Source: Calothrix anomala FACHB-343 (GTDB taxonomy: Bacteria; Cyanobacteriota; Cyanobacteriia; Cyanobacteriales; Nostocaceae). Taken from it: a stretch of 64,000 nucleotides of DNA. Of this stretch, positions 1 through 9,649 are shown in pieces; the stretch's first letter is position 1; every line of letters starts with the position of its first letter. The notes beneath the pieces are model-generated. The model had not been told where the DNA came from. It saw nothing but the letters and a program-made list of their open reading frames with translations, and searched no databases. The stretch is taken from NCBI RefSeq assembly GCF_014696435.1, contig NZ_JACJQG010000051.1, forward strand, positions 1-64,000. The letters run 5' to 3'. Position numbers and translations under genes: made by a program.

Positions 1-106
<106 letters not shown>

Positions 107-267
107 GAGTTTGTTTAGCTCTTGTTGACTGACTTAAACCTCAGTCTGGTTATTTTCTTTACTTGACGCAGGTATTTGTTATATACTGGCTTTCAAACTA
201 TAATATTTTCAAGGTTCGGTGTCCCTGACAACGCCGCTTTTTGCGCTCCGCTCTCAGGCACTTATCC

Positions 268-296
268 AATATATCTACCCATACCGGGTTTGTCAA
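268..296 (-). promoter_or_regulatory. rRNA operon promoter (sigma70 type)
   Basis: On the minus strand TTGACA (291-296) is followed after exactly 17 bases by TATATT (268-273), a near-consensus -35/-10 pair. It points at the 16S gene, and transcription would start near 261, giving a leader of about 155 bases before mature 16S. The remainder of the 107-408 spacer holds no gene that I can support. A purine-rich AAGGAAAGG just before position 409 is the ribosome binding site of glyQ on the other strand. Confidence 0.75.
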
Positions 297-408
297 CATG
301 TTTGGCAAAAATATTTTTTGACTTTGTTTTGGCGTCCCAAAGCTCCTCACAGTGCTGGGTTTAGGTCACAATGGTTGATGCACTGTGCTGACTAAGGAAA
401 GGTAGAGC

Positions 409-1287
409 GTGAATTTTCAGTCGGTAATAGCTTCATTGCATGAATTCTGGGGCAATCGCGGTTGCTTGATTGCCCAACCCTATGACATTGAGAAGGGAGC
501 AGGTACTAAGAATCCCCATACTTTTTTAAGGGCTTTGGGGCCGGAACCTTGGGCGGTTGCTTATGTGGAACCTTGCCGTCGTCCTACTGATGGGCGCTAT
601 GGAGAGAACCCGAATCGCTTTCAATACTATTATCAGTATCAAGTTCTGATTAAACCTTCGCCAGATAATATCCAAGAGATATATCTTGATTCTTTGCGGG
701 CGTTAGGTATTCGTCCTGAAGACCATGATATTCGGTTCGTGGAAGATAACTGGGAAGATGCGACTGTGGGCGCTTGGGGTACTGGTTGGGAAGTATGGTT
801 AGATGGGATGGAAATTACTCAATTTACCTACTTCCAACAGTGTGGGGGAATTGATTGTCGTCCTGTGTCGATTGAGATTACCTATGGACTGGAGCGGTTA
901 GCAATGTACCTTCAGCAGGTGGAAGCTATAACTAAAATCCAGTGGACGGATAACATTACTTATGGAGATGTGTTTCTCCAAGCGGAAATTGAACAGTGTA
1001 CTTATAACTTTGAGGCGTCGAATCCAGAGATGCTGTTGACGCTGTTTAATTTATATGAGCAGGAAGCTACGCAGCTAACTGAGCGAGGATTGGTTTTACC
1101 TGGCTTAGATTATGTAATTAAGTGTTCCCATACTTTTAATTTGCTAGATGCGCGTGGTGTAATTTCGGTGACTGAGCGGACTCGCTACATTGGGAGAATT
1201 CGCCATTTGGCAAGGAAGGTGGCTACTTTATATGTTGAGCAAAGGGAGAAGTTGGGTTTTCCGTTGCTGAAAAATAGCGCCAGTTAA
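409..1287 (+). CDS. glyQ: glycyl-tRNA synthetase alpha subunit
   Basis: Catalytic alpha chain of the bacterial alpha2beta2 glycyl-tRNA synthetase; it activates glycine with ATP in the cytoplasm and works with a separate beta chain (GlyS) that is not in this window. The 292-residue length fits GlyQ. The class II motif 2 region is visible as [14 protein letters not shown], followed by [18 protein letters not shown], and motif 3 as [13 protein letters not shown] near residue 160. Translation starts at GTG, chosen because AAGGAAAGG lies 7 bases upstream and the protein then begins [13 protein letters not shown] as in homologues. It stands alone, divergent from the rRNA operon. Confidence 0.97.
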   Translation: MNFQSVIASLHEFWGNRGCLIAQPYDIEKGAGTKNPHTFLRALGPEPWAVAYVEPCRRPTDGRYGENPNRFQYYYQYQVLIKPSPDNIQEIYLDSLRALGIRPEDHDIRFVEDNWEDATVGAWGTGWEVWLDGMEITQFTYFQQCGGIDCRPVSIEITYGLERLAMYLQQVEAITKIQWTDNITYGDVFLQAEIEQCTYNFEASNPEMLLTLFNLYEQEATQLTERGLVLPGLDYVIKCSHTFNLLDARGVISVTERTRYIGRIRHLARKVATLYVEQREKLGFPLLKNSAS

Positions 1288-1333
1288 CTATGCTAGAGGC
1301 TCACGCTGAGGATAAATAAAACTTGATACTGAT

Positions 1334-1365
1334 CCGAAAAACCTCCCTATTTGAGGGAGGTTCGG
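1334..1365 (+). terminator. hairpin terminator after glyQ
   Basis: ACCTCCCT (1341-1348) and AGGGAGGT (1354-1361) form a perfect 8-bp stem with a 5-base loop, extended by CCGA/TCGG across a bulge. A weak T-rich run (TATTATTTT) follows. It lies between glyQ and the next gene and probably ends glyQ transcripts. Confidence 0.6.
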
Positions 1366-1403
1366 TATTATTTTAGAGAATAAATACTGATACTGTGTGA
1401 GAA

Positions 1404-1883
1404 ATGGTGAATTGGAGTGAGTTGTTAGAACCAATTGCTGCTTGGTTTCGTTCTTTTGGATTACCCTATCCCATTGTGCATTGGGGACATCCATTGATGA
1501 TGGCGATCGTTGTGTTTGTGATGGGTAGCTTTGTCGCACTGGTTGGTTGGCGGGGAAGATTGGCTGAGGATAAAGATGTTGCAATTAAAAGCCGCAGCGA
1601 TCATCGTAAACTTGCACCTTGGCTATTTTTCTTTCTGGCGGCGGGTTATACAGGTGGGGTGCTGTCTTTGGTGATGCAGCATCAGCCAATTTTGGAAAGT
1701 CCTCATTTTTTGACAGGTTCAATAGTGCTATTGCTGCTGTTGATTAATGCTGCAATTTCTTTGAGTGGATTTGCTGGAGATAAAGCAGTATTACGTACTA
1801 TTCATGCTTATTTAGGTAGTGCAGCAATTTCTATTTTGTTTCTCCATGCTTTCTTAGGCTTTAATTTGGGTACATCTTTTTGA
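1404..1883 (+). CDS. DUF4079-type integral membrane protein
   Basis: A 159-residue membrane protein of the cyanobacterial DUF4079 type; its biochemical role is unknown. Four hydrophobic stretches are visible: about residues 28-47 (PLMMAIVVFVMGSFVALVGW), 72-90 (LFFFLAAGYTGGVLSLVM), 105-122 (SIVLLLLLINAAISLSGF) and 135-155 (AYLGSAAISILFLHAFLGF). Several histidines (HWGHP near residue 26, H103, H133, H148) lie near membrane edges, reminiscent of haem-binding b-type membrane proteins, but that is inference. It sits between two hairpin terminators, so it is probably monocistronic. Confidence 0.8.
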   Translation: MVNWSELLEPIAAWFRSFGLPYPIVHWGHPLMMAIVVFVMGSFVALVGWRGRLAEDKDVAIKSRSDHRKLAPWLFFFLAAGYTGGVLSLVMQHQPILESPHFLTGSIVLLLLLINAAISLSGFAGDKAVLRTIHAYLGSAAISILFLHAFLGFNLGTSF

Positions 1884-1950
1884 TACAGTTATGGCAAAAA
1901 GTTCTATAAATTAAGCCAGTGCTTTCTAAGACTAAATTCACTGGTTCTCA

Positions 1951-1980
1951 AAATGAAGCCCGCAAATGCGGGTTTCATTT
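1951..1980 (+). terminator. intrinsic terminator
   Basis: AAATGAAGCCCGCA and TGCGGGTTTCATTT form a 14-bp stem with one G-T pair and a two-base loop. It lies 70 bases after the DUF4079 gene and just before comEC. The A and T arms make it able to work in both directions. Confidence 0.75.
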
Positions 1981-2013
1981 TATAGTTCAGAAAATATTTG
2001 TATATAAATTCTT

Positions 2014-4374
2014 ATGGTTCAGGCTGGCGGTGTAATTATCTGTGTTGGCTATATTCTAGGGCTGCTATTTACAGCTGTACCTTGGGGTGGTGTTGGGATT
2101 TTGCTTTTGGGAATTTTGAGTGCGGTTGTGTTGCGAAGACGTTATCTCAATTTAAGAAAAATTCCGCAAAAATCAGATAATGGGGGGATGAAAACTAAGC
2201 TCCAATCTGGGATTGGACAAAATACTCCCGATCCGAGAATATTGCTAGCTGCTGGGTTGGTGGGTTTGCTGGCTAGTTTCTATTTTCAATGGCGAGTACC
2301 TGTACCGGGAGCAAAAGATATTAGTAATTTTGTGCCGCCAGGAAATAATAGTAATCAAGAACAATTGGTGATTGTGCGTGGTGTGGTTGCCAGTACACCA
2401 CGTTTGACTCGCAGTCAGCGAGGACAGTTTTGGTTAGATGCGACTCAGCTTGATGAAGTGAAGAAGGATGATGGCCCTGCTGGGGTAAGTAAGGGAGTCA
2501 CTGGTAAATTATATGTGACAGTGCCGATACTACGGGCGACTGGTTTATATCCTGGTCAACAAATTGCGATTACGGGAGTTTTATATAAACCGAAAGCAGC
2601 AGCAAATCCTGGTGCTTTTGATTTTCAAAAGTTTCTGAAACAGGAGGGTGCGTTTGCAGGTTTGACAGGGAGACAAATTAATATTTTAGATGAGGAGCAG
2701 CGTAAATGGGGTTGGTGGCAAGTTAGGGAACGAATTGTGCGATCGCAAGTTCGTGGTTTAGGTATCCCGGAAGGGCCATTGGTCAGTGCAATGGTATTAG
2801 GTAGTAAAGCTGTTGATTTACCTTATGATATCCGCGATTTGTTTGTCCAGGCAGGTTTGGCTCATGCTTTAGCAGCTTCGGGATTTCAGACTTCGTTAAT
2901 TTTGGGTGTGATATTACAACTGACAAGGCGAGCAAATAAGGGAACCCAATTAATTCTCGGTAGTTTAGGGTTGATTATTTTCCTGAGTTTAACAGGTTTT
3001 CAGCCTGCGGTTTTAAGAGCGGTAATTATGGGTTTTGCTGCTTTGGTGGGATTGGCTTTAAAACGGAAGGTGAAACAATTCGGCTCGCTGGTAATGGCGG
3101 CGACTTTATTATTGTTATTTAATCCTTTATGGATTTGGGACTTAGGGTTTCAACTGAGTTTTTTAGCGACGCTAGGATTAATTGTGACGGTACCGCCAAT
3201 AGTGCAACGTTTGGGTTGGTTACCACCTGCGATCGCTTCTTTGATTGCTGTTCCTTTAGCTGCAACTATTTGGACTTTACCATTGCAACTGTTTGTGTTT
3301 GGGGTTGTACCATCTTATAGTTTATTACTTAATATTATTAGTACGCCTTTAATTTCTGTTTTGAGTATAGGCGGAATTATTAGTGCTTTAGCAGCATTAG
3401 CTTGGCCAGCAGGGGGGAGTTTTTTGGCTGGGTTTTTGCAATACCCCAGTGATTGGTTAATTAATTTAGTGGGATTTTTTAGCAAGTTACCAGGAAATTC
3501 TTTAGCTGTTGGGAGTATTTCTCCTTGGCAAATGCTGGCTCTTTATACAATTATTTTACTGGTGGTGTGGGTGCGTTGGTGGCGGCAACGTTGGTGGTTT
3601 GCAAGTTGCATTGCTTTAGGTTTGGTGCTGATTCCTGTTTGGCATTCTGCTAACAATTTATTTAGGATTACTGTACTCGCAGCAGGTGAAGAGCCAGTTT
3701 TGGTCATTCAAGACCGAGGAACAGTTACTTTAATTAATAGTGGTGATGAAGGTACTGGACGCTATACAATTTTACCGTTTTTACAACAGCAAGGTGTTAA
3801 TCAAGTTGATTGGGCGATCGCAACTGAGTTCCAAGAGCATGAAAATAGTGGTTGGCTAGAGGTAATGCAACGATTACCAATCAAAAGCTTTTTTAGTTAT
3901 CCTCCCAAACCAGAAAATGTCCTGGAAACCCAGGTAATTCAACAGGAACTACAAAAGCGTCAGGCTATTTTTCAACCTTTGACTGTTGGTCAAGCAATTA
4001 CGGCTGGCCCGGTAGTGGCGCAGTTAGTCAATAACCAGTTACCAATTTTACAATTGCAAGTTCAAGGGCAAAATTGGTTACTCGTAGGTAACATGAAGTT
4101 GAAGGAAATACAGCAGCTAGTTCAATCAGGAGCTTTAGCGCGTCCGCAGGTGCTGTGGTGTGTACCTGAATCTTTGAAAGATTTGGTTTTGGCTTTACAA
4201 CCACAAGTGGCGATCGCATCTTCTGCTAATCTGGAACCTAAAGTGTTGTCGGAACTGAGCCAAAGTCAGACGAAACTGTTCTTTACAGGACGGGATGGTG
4301 CTATTCAATGGACGCCGAATAGTAATTTTGAAGCTTTTATTCAGGCGACAGAAAGCAAGTCTTCGGTTTTATAA
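2014..4374 (+). CDS. comEC: ComEC/Rec2-family DNA uptake channel
   Basis: Inner-membrane channel protein for natural transformation, expected to pass single-stranded DNA into the cytoplasm. The 786 residues show N-terminal membrane helices, a DUF4131-like soluble part (about 55-220), the multi-helix Competence domain (about 245-535) and a C-terminal beta-lactamase-fold region (from about 550). The Competence signature reads LAHALAASGFQ near residue 282 where classical proteins have LAISGLH. The metallo-beta-lactamase HxHxDH motif is not visible: the expected place reads TEFQEHENSG near residue 602. The C-terminal domain is therefore probably not a metal-dependent nuclease here. No comEA lies beside it. 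Confidence 0.9.
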   Translation: MVQAGGVIICVGYILGLLFTAVPWGGVGILLLGILSAVVLRRRYLNLRKIPQKSDNGGMKTKLQSGIGQNTPDPRILLAAGLVGLLASFYFQWRVPVPGAKDISNFVPPGNNSNQEQLVIVRGVVASTPRLTRSQRGQFWLDATQLDEVKKDDGPAGVSKGVTGKLYVTVPILRATGLYPGQQIAITGVLYKPKAAANPGAFDFQKFLKQEGAFAGLTGRQINILDEEQRKWGWWQVRERIVRSQVRGLGIPEGPLVSAMVLGSKAVDLPYDIRDLFVQAGLAHALAASGFQTSLILGVILQLTRRANKGTQLILGSLGLIIFLSLTGFQPAVLRAVIMGFAALVGLALKRKVKQFGSLVMAATLLLLFNPLWIWDLGFQLSFLATLGLIVTVPPIVQRLGWLPPAIASLIAVPLAATIWTLPLQLFVFGVVPSYSLLLNIISTPLISVLSIGGIISALAALAWPAGGSFLAGFLQYPSDWLINLVGFFSKLPGNSLAVGSISPWQMLALYTIILLVVWVRWWRQRWWFASCIALGLVLIPVWHSANNLFRITVLAAGEEPVLVIQDRGTVTLINSGDEGTGRYTILPFLQQQGVNQVDWAIATEFQEHENSGWLEVMQRLPIKSFFSYPPKPENVLETQVIQQELQKRQAIFQPLTVGQAITAGPVVAQLVNNQLPILQLQVQGQNWLLVGNMKLKEIQQLVQSGALARPQVLWCVPESLKDLVLALQPQVAIASSANLEPKVLSELSQSQTKLFFTGRDGAIQWTPNSNFEAFIQATESKSSVL

Positions 4375-4714
4375 GGGTATTGAGGTCAAAAGAGGCAGGG
4401 GAGCAGGGAGCAGGGAGCAAGGGGGAAGACTGAAACGGAAGCTCAGACTCCGCCGAAGTTCGAGCGCCTTTCCAAGGCGGGGCTTGTCTGCAACACGCTT
4501 TTCGCGTTCATACCCATGTTCTACTTTGCTCCAGGGCAGAGGAGAAGGAGCATTCACCCTGCCCCCTGCCCCCTTCCCCTCTGCTTCTTCGGTTGCTGAG
4601 GGCGATCGCTTTTTTGATTGTCATGTTATAATATATTAGGATATACTTTGGCATTTCCAATAATTCACAGGTTTTAAATAGAGAAAATACGCTCTAGTCT
4701 GTGAAGCAATACCT
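4375..4714. repeat. gene-free spacer with G-rich/C-rich heptamer repeats
   Basis: No gene seen. It holds an AGCAGGG-type heptamer run (about 4396-4425) and, 130 bases on, the complementary CCCTGCC-type run (about 4555-4590), so the two could pair into a long stem. One GCGATCGC lies at 4602. The right end leads into tRNA-Ser. Confidence 0.6.
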
Positions 4715-4799
4715 GGAGAGGTGGCAGAGCGGTTGAATGCGGCACACTCGAAATGTGTTTTGGGGCAACTCAACGGGGGTTCGAATCCCCCCCTCTCCG
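4715..4799 (+). tRNA. tRNA-Ser(CGA)
   Basis: An 85-base cloverleaf can be folded. The acceptor arm is GGAGAGG/CCTCTCC with discriminator G; the anticodon stem GCACA/TGTGT encloses loop CTCGAAA, giving anticodon CGA. A long variable arm (TTTGGGGCAACTCAA) typical of class II tRNAs is present, and the T arm is GGGGG-TTCGAAT-CCCCC. CCA is not encoded. An IS1-family element is inserted 62 bases downstream. Confidence 0.97.
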
Positions 4800-4861
4800 T
4801 TTTTTTGGATGAATAGATTAAGGGTTTGGAAAGTTTATAGTAGGTAATCTATACTTTTTGT

Positions 4862-5616
4862 GGCGTTGCATAATAGAGGGATGAATTTAGGTGCGCTACT
4901 GTGAATTGTCCATACTGCGGCTCTACTGAGATTAGGAAAAATGGCTGGCGACGAGGTAAACAGAATCACATCTGTACTAATTGCGATCGCCAATTCATTG
5001 ATATCTACAGCCCACCAAAAGGATACTCAGATGAGAAGAAAATAGAATGCTTAAAAGCATACGTTAATGGTGCAGGCTTTAGAGCAATTGAACGTCAAAC
5101 AGGGATTCATCACACGACGATAATTAACTGGGTAAAACAAATCGGCGAAAAGTTGCCGGAGGCACCGCCAACAGATAAAATACCATCCGTTGGGGAATTA
5201 GATGAACTAGAAACTTTTGTGCGGTCAAAAAAAACAAAATTTGGATATGGACGGCGTTAGACCACTTTAATAGGGGAATTTTGGCTTGGGTTGTAGGAGA
5301 CCATAGTGCAGAAACCTTTAAACCTTTATGGAATATTGTTAGCCTCTGGGGATGCTATTTTTACGTCACAGATGGATGGCCTGTTTACGCTAGTTTCATT
5401 AACCCAGGAGACCATATTATTAGCAAAACATATATGACACGAGTAGAAGGAGAAAATACACGTTTACGCCATTATCTGGCACGTCTACATCGCAAAACAT
5501 TATGTTACTCCAAATCTGTAGATATGCTTAAGCTATCAATTAAATTGTTACTACATTCCCTGAAGTATGGAGAAATACCCGTATTTAGCTAATTCATCCC
5601 GCATTTATGCAACGCC
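4862..5616 (+). mobile_element. IS1-family insertion sequence (complete)
   Basis: A 755-bp element bounded by 26-bp terminal inverted repeats (4862-4887 and 5591-5616) that match at 23 of 26 positions and begin GGCGTTGCATAA. The identical 8-mer CTTTTTGT flanks it on both sides (4854-4861 and 5617-5624), a target-site duplication of the size IS1 makes. Length, ends and a two-frame transposase all fit IS1. The perfect duplication suggests a fairly recent insertion. It contains a HIP1 octamer, so it has long been resident in cyanobacteria. Confidence 0.93.
4901..5592 (+). CDS. IS1 transposase, made by -1 frameshifting (InsA/InsB type)
   Basis: The upstream frame (4901-5260, GTG start, 119 residues) has an InsA-like zinc finger (CPYCGS...CTNCDRQF) and a helix-turn-helix around GFRAIERQTGIHHTTIINW. 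It continues after a -1 slip at A8C (5227-5235) into the second frame, reading through WIWTALDHFNRGILAW and ending at 5592. The fused protein is about 229 residues. The catalytic triad of IS1 is recognisable: D in DELETF before the slip, D in VTDGWP, and E in RVEGEN. Without the slip the first frame stops at 5258 and yields only the DNA-binding part. The slippery run and in-phase continuation argue for programmed shifting rather than decay. Confidence 0.88.
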
Positions 5617-5802
5617 CTTTTTGTTTTTGAAGCTGCACAAAATTAAACTTTTATTTAACGCAAAGGTACGCAGAGTTTTTCAGTTCCATATCTCCCAAAA
5701 TAATTATGTGCATCTTCATTTTGACCATTGACTGTTGACTTTTGAGCACCCTTGTGAGATTTTTTGTGTTCGGTGCGTAAGTCCTATTATCATTACTTCT
5801 AG

Positions 5803-6435
5803 CTATCCTATCTTGTTGCTCACCCAGTAGCGAAAGGATTTTAGCAAAGCAATTTCGCCCATAGTTTTACTCTGCTGTATAAATCTGCTGATATCGCTCA
5901 CAGATATTAGGGGGAAAGCAAGACTAAATTCACGCTCAATATATTTCCCCTCTAGTAATTCATAAAAATTTAAATTTTTTCCGTCATATCTCCAGAGTTC
6001 AGGTATACCTAGTGCTGAATAAATCCTGAATTTGTTGATTGAACTGCTGGTAATATCAATTTCAATTGCTAAGTCCGGTGGTGGATCGGTTTCTAAATTT
6101 ATTGTTTCTCTTCCCCTGACTCTCGGCTCATTTTGTATATAATAGCAATTGTCTGGCTCTATACCTCTATTTGCTAATCGATTTTTCAATGTTGTAGAAC
6201 CAGCACTTTTAATTTCTATTGCTAATTCTTCTACTATCACCAAAATCAAGCGATCGAATTGAATTTTGGGGTTTTCATGTTCAAACAGTGGGGTCATAAT
6301 TTCTAAAGTGCCGCAGTCATAAGCAAATCTAGAGCCTCTGTCTTCACCTGTATCTCTTAATAAGGCTTCAAAGGTTTCCCAGCTAATGTTATGTAGCACG
6401 GTTCTTTGTTCAGCAGAAGTTGACTGGATGAGCAT
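5803..6435 (-). CDS. Uma2-family PD-(D/E)XK-fold protein (DUF820)
   Basis: A 210-residue protein of the Uma2 (DUF820) family, abundant in cyanobacteria and predicted to have a restriction-endonuclease fold; the substrate is unknown. The family core is visible: WETFEALLRDTGEDRGSRFA near the N-terminus, then PPDLAIEIDITSSSINK near residue 118 with the Asp and Glu expected in the active site, and IPELWRYDG further on. It starts one base after the stop of the upstream nuclease-like gene, so the two are surely co-transcribed. HIP1 is present. Its role might be defence or mobile-DNA related, but that is inference. Confidence 0.85.
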   Translation of the reverse strand: MLIQSTSAEQRTVLHNISWETFEALLRDTGEDRGSRFAYDCGTLEIMTPLFEHENPKIQFDRLILVIVEELAIEIKSAGSTTLKNRLANRGIEPDNCYYIQNEPRVRGRETINLETDPPPDLAIEIDITSSSINKFRIYSALGIPELWRYDGKNLNFYELLEGKYIEREFSLAFPLISVSDISRFIQQSKTMGEIALLKSFRYWVSNKIG

Positions 6436-6436
6436 A

Positions 6437-7045
6437 CTAAAATACTTCTTCTGTGAGAAGAGTAGATAATATTCCTAAAATCTTACCTATATCATTAATA
6501 TAATATTCGCTCAAATCAATCTCAACAACTTTTTCTACCAGCTTTAAAAATTTCCAATTAGTTCCAGTTGTCACGGTACCGTAAATTGTCTGGATATTAT
6601 TTTCTTCACGTTCATTAAATAATTGCGCTGCGATCATTTCTGATACACATTGACCTAAACCTGCATTGAGATTTTCTTTTTTGGCTTCGACAATGGTAAT
6701 TACTGGGGCATTAAGAATTAGTAATTCTGGAGAACGGCTAATAATAAAATCACAATTTCCGTTTAATCCTTGGATGGGATCTACAGAAAAATCAATTCCT
6801 GAAAACAAACTTATTTGATTATTTAGATATTTTCTGACAGCTATTAAAATAGGCGCAATAATCATTTCTGAACGAGATTTTTCGGTGTTGCTGGCAAGAG
6901 CTAGGGGTACATTTTCTTGTAATATTTCTGCGAGTAATGGCGGACAAGTTATTTCGGGAATGGAGGCGAAAATATTAATTTTGTCAGCAATAGTTAAGTT
7001 AAAGGTTTTTCTGACTCGGTCTAATGTAAAGTCGCTGTAAGACAT
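6437..7045 (-). CDS. putative PD-(D/E)XK nuclease-like protein
   Basis: A 202-residue protein that I recognise only by fold. The centre reads [16 protein letters not shown] followed by [18 protein letters not shown] and [12 protein letters not shown], matching the D...ExK plus downstream Gln/helix pattern of PD-(D/E)XK nucleases, as in the type I restriction R N-terminus. No helicase or DNA-recognition domain is present. It is first in a two-gene operon with the Uma2 protein, separated by a single base. Function unknown; a standalone nuclease or a degenerate relative is possible. Confidence 0.7.
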   Translation of the reverse strand: MSYSDFTLDRVRKTFNLTIADKINIFASIPEITCPPLLAEILQENVPLALASNTEKSRSEMIIAPILIAVRKYLNNQISLFSGIDFSVDPIQGLNGNCDFIISRSPELLILNAPVITIVEAKKENLNAGLGQCVSEMIAAQLFNEREENNIQTIYGTVTTGTNWKFLKLVEKVVEIDLSEYYINDIGKILGILSTLLTEEVF

Positions 7046-7261
7046 GTTATTTTTTCTTATAAATTATCTACATAATTAAATTGTGCCAATTCTTTGACCA
7101 AGAGAACAGGAAAATAGCAGAATTTTGGCTGTTGAGTTGTTTGTATTCTGTGTCTGATTACCTGTTGATGTAGCGATCGCTCAATGCAAAAATTCCCCTA
7201 CATGAGACAATCAGAGAACAGAATCGCAACTGTTGCGATGAGAGACATAGAAGGAAATAAG

Positions 7262-8950
7262 ATGTCTGAGAATTTGAGAAGCCAGGTTGTAACGCAAGGG
7301 GTGCAGCGATCGCCTAACCGCGCTATGCTGCGTGCAGTTGGGTTTCAAGATGAGGATTTCAAAAAAGCCATTGTTGGTATTGCCAATGGTTACAGTACAA
7401 TCACCCCTTGTAATATGGGGATTAATCAACTGGCGCAAAGGGCTGAGTCTGCTGTAAAAACAGCTGGTGCAATGCCACAAATATTCGGCACCATTACTAT
7501 TAGTGATGGGATTTCGATGGGAACCGAAGGGATGAAATATTCCCTGGTTTCGCGGGAAGTAATTGCAGATTCGATTGAAACCGCCTGTACCGGACAAAGT
7601 ATGGATGGTGTGCTGGCGATTGGCGGATGTGATAAAAATATGCCAGGGGCGATGTTAGCGATCGCGCGGATGAATATTCCGGCGATTTTTGTGTATGGGG
7701 GTACGATTAAACCGGGACATTATAATGGACAGGATTTAACTGTTGTCAGTTCTTTTGAAGCTGTAGGGCAATATAGTGCTGGTAAAATTAGCGAGAATGA
7801 ACTGTTAGAAGTGGAACGTCGTGCTTGTCCTGGTGCGGGTTCCTGTGGTGGGATGTATACAGCTAATACCATGTCTTCGGCTTTTGAAGCGATGGGTATG
7901 AGTTTACCTTATTCTTCCACAATGGCAGCGGAAGATGCGGAAAAGGCTGACAGTACAGAAAAATCTGCGTTTGTTTTAGTCGAGGCGATTCGCAAACAAC
8001 TTTTACCCCGCCAGATTATCACCCGCAAATCAATCGAAAATGCGATCGCTGTCATTATGGCTGTGGGTGGTTCGACAAATGCAGTTTTACATTTTCTGGC
8101 GATCGCCAACGCTGCTGGTGTAGAACTAACATTGGATGACTTTGAAGTTATTCGCGCTAAAGTACCAGTATTGTGCGATTTAAAACCCAGTGGTAAGTAT
8201 GTAGCTACGGACTTACACAAGGCTGGCGGTATTCCCCAAGTGATGAAAATGCTACTGCTGCATGACTTATTACATCCAGATTGCATTACTATTAGTGGGC
8301 AAACAATTGCAGAGGTACTGGCAGATATACCAGATGAACCACCTGCAAACCAAGATGTGATTCGTCCTTGGAATAACCCGATGTATGCTCAAGGACACTT
8401 GGCAATTCTGAAAGGCAATCTTGCCACAGAAGGGGCTGTAGCTAAAATCACAGGGGTGAAGAAGCCAACCATTACCGGCCCGGCGAGAGTATTTGAATCG
8501 GAAGAATCCTGTTTAGATGCAATTTTGGCAGGTAAAATTAAAGCTGGTGATGTCATTGTCATCCGCTATGAAGGCCCTAAAGGCGGGCCGGGAATGCGAG
8601 AAATGTTAGCCCCCACATCTGCAATTATTGGTGCTGGGTTAGGCGATGCGGTGGGATTAATTACCGATGGGCGGTTCTCTGGCGGTACTTATGGTATGGT
8701 AGTCGGGCATGTGGCACCAGAGGCGGCTGTTGGTGGTGCGATCGCTCTTGTGGAAGAAGATGATAGCATCACAATTGATGCCCCTGCACGTTTATTACAG
8801 TTGAACATTTCCGATGAAGAATTAGCACGGCGACGGGCTAATTGGCAACCTCCCGCACCTCGGTATACTAAAGGGGTACTGGCTAAATATGCGAAATTAG
8901 TTGCTTCTAGCAGTCTCGGTGCGGTAACGGATTTGGATTTGTTTAATTAA
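7262..8950 (+). CDS. ilvD: dihydroxy-acid dehydratase
   Basis: Fe-S dehydratase for valine, isoleucine and pantothenate precursors; it converts dihydroxy-acids to 2-keto acids. The 562-residue protein has the cluster cysteines in TPCNMGINQ (C50), [11 protein letters not shown] and [18 protein letters not shown], and the C-terminal [12 protein letters not shown] and [10 protein letters not shown] motifs. The reading frame is open 78 bases further upstream, but I choose the ATG at 7262: AGAAGGA lies just before it and [21 protein letters not shown] is the usual cyanobacterial N-terminus. Single gene, followed by a hairpin. Confidence 0.96.
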   Translation: MSENLRSQVVTQGVQRSPNRAMLRAVGFQDEDFKKAIVGIANGYSTITPCNMGINQLAQRAESAVKTAGAMPQIFGTITISDGISMGTEGMKYSLVSREVIADSIETACTGQSMDGVLAIGGCDKNMPGAMLAIARMNIPAIFVYGGTIKPGHYNGQDLTVVSSFEAVGQYSAGKISENELLEVERRACPGAGSCGGMYTANTMSSAFEAMGMSLPYSSTMAAEDAEKADSTEKSAFVLVEAIRKQLLPRQIITRKSIENAIAVIMAVGGSTNAVLHFLAIANAAGVELTLDDFEVIRAKVPVLCDLKPSGKYVATDLHKAGGIPQVMKMLLLHDLLHPDCITISGQTIAEVLADIPDEPPANQDVIRPWNNPMYAQGHLAILKGNLATEGAVAKITGVKKPTITGPARVFESEESCLDAILAGKIKAGDVIVIRYEGPKGGPGMREMLAPTSAIIGAGLGDAVGLITDGRFSGGTYGMVVGHVAPEAAVGGAIALVEEDDSITIDAPARLLQLNISDEELARRRANWQPPAPRYTKGVLAKYAKLVASSSLGAVTDLDLFN

Positions 8951-8970
8951 TTCTCGATTATTTTGGCTTT

Positions 8971-9019
8971 GGAAGCAGCATTTTTGCACCTATTTTTAGG
9001 ATTTAGGCTGGCTGCTTCC
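8971..9019 (+). terminator. possible terminator after ilvD
   Basis: GGAAGCAGC (8971-8979) and GCTGCTTCC (9011-9019) form a perfect 9-bp stem 20 bases after the ilvD stop, followed by TTTCTTC. The 31-base loop is long, so termination efficiency is uncertain. Confidence 0.45.
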
Positions 9020-9239
9020 TTTCTTCATGGTTTTATACCACATGGGTCAAAATGCGCTAGTGCTTTGTCTCATTAATTATGTGGGGTAAGTTTCTTCTTC
9101 TTGTCTCTTCCTTCGAGTACTTCGTGTCTTCGCGGTTCGTTTTTTACCACTCAAAATTAATCGGACAGACCACTAACTTTATTATTTACACATATTGAAG
9201 ACTCATTTTTATATTTTTAGTAAAGAGAAATAGCGATCG

Positions 9240-9503
9240 CTTTCTCATTTATCGAAATCAAGTACTCGTTTTCCTGTTTTCAGAAAGCAAAAAGCTATTT
9301 TACTTTCTCGTTAAGCCTTAACGAGTTCTCATTATTGTGTTTTCCGCAAGTAAAATACCATTTCACCTACTCATTAAGCCATATCGCTTACTTGTTTCGG
9401 TAAATCGCGCACTCGTTTTGGTGTTTTCCGCAGGTGAAAAGCCATATCGCTTACTTGTTTCGGTAAATCGCGCACTCGTTTTGGTGTTTTCCGCAGGTGA
9501 AAA
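9240..9503 (+). repeat. 63-bp tandem repeat, two exact copies plus degenerate ones
   Basis: Two contiguous, apparently identical 63-bp units lie at 9378-9440 and 9441-9503, each starting GCCATATCGCTTACTTG and ending CCGCAGGTGAAAA. Upstream (about 9250-9377) decayed pieces of the same unit occur, sharing TTTTCCGCAAGTAAAA and CTCGTTAAGCC. The length is a multiple of three, so both strands stay open, but the resulting 66- and 73-residue frames lack a convincing start or family and are not called as genes. Confidence 0.85.
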
Positions 9504-9649
9504 GGTAGATTGCTGGCTCAAAAATGGCGATTTTTGATAATTAGCTGCTGTGTAGCTACCTTTTATCGTTTTTGGCAATCGCATTTATGATAAAAACAAA
9601 TTAGGTATATAAAAGCACTCATACATCAGATATTTTCCATAGGCTATGG

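Noticed and set aside
345-362. CTCCTCACAG considered as a Yfr1 RNA motif
   Set aside because: The flanking stem and terminator of Yfr1 are absent.
176-364. 62-residue open frame in the rRNA leader
   Set aside because: It overlaps the rRNA promoter on the other strand and has no ribosome site or family likeness.
5221-5281. IS transposase considered a pseudogene because of the frame break
   Set aside because: The break lies on an A8C slippery run in the -1 direction, as in functional IS1 elements, and the rest of both frames is intact.
7184-7261. Upstream start for ilvD adding 26 residues
   Set aside because: The extension does not match the usual N-terminus and the ribosome site belongs to the ATG at 7262.
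9337-9584. Overlapping 66- and 73-residue frames on both strands
   Set aside because: Both are products of the 63-bp tandem repeat, which stays open because 63 is divisible by three.
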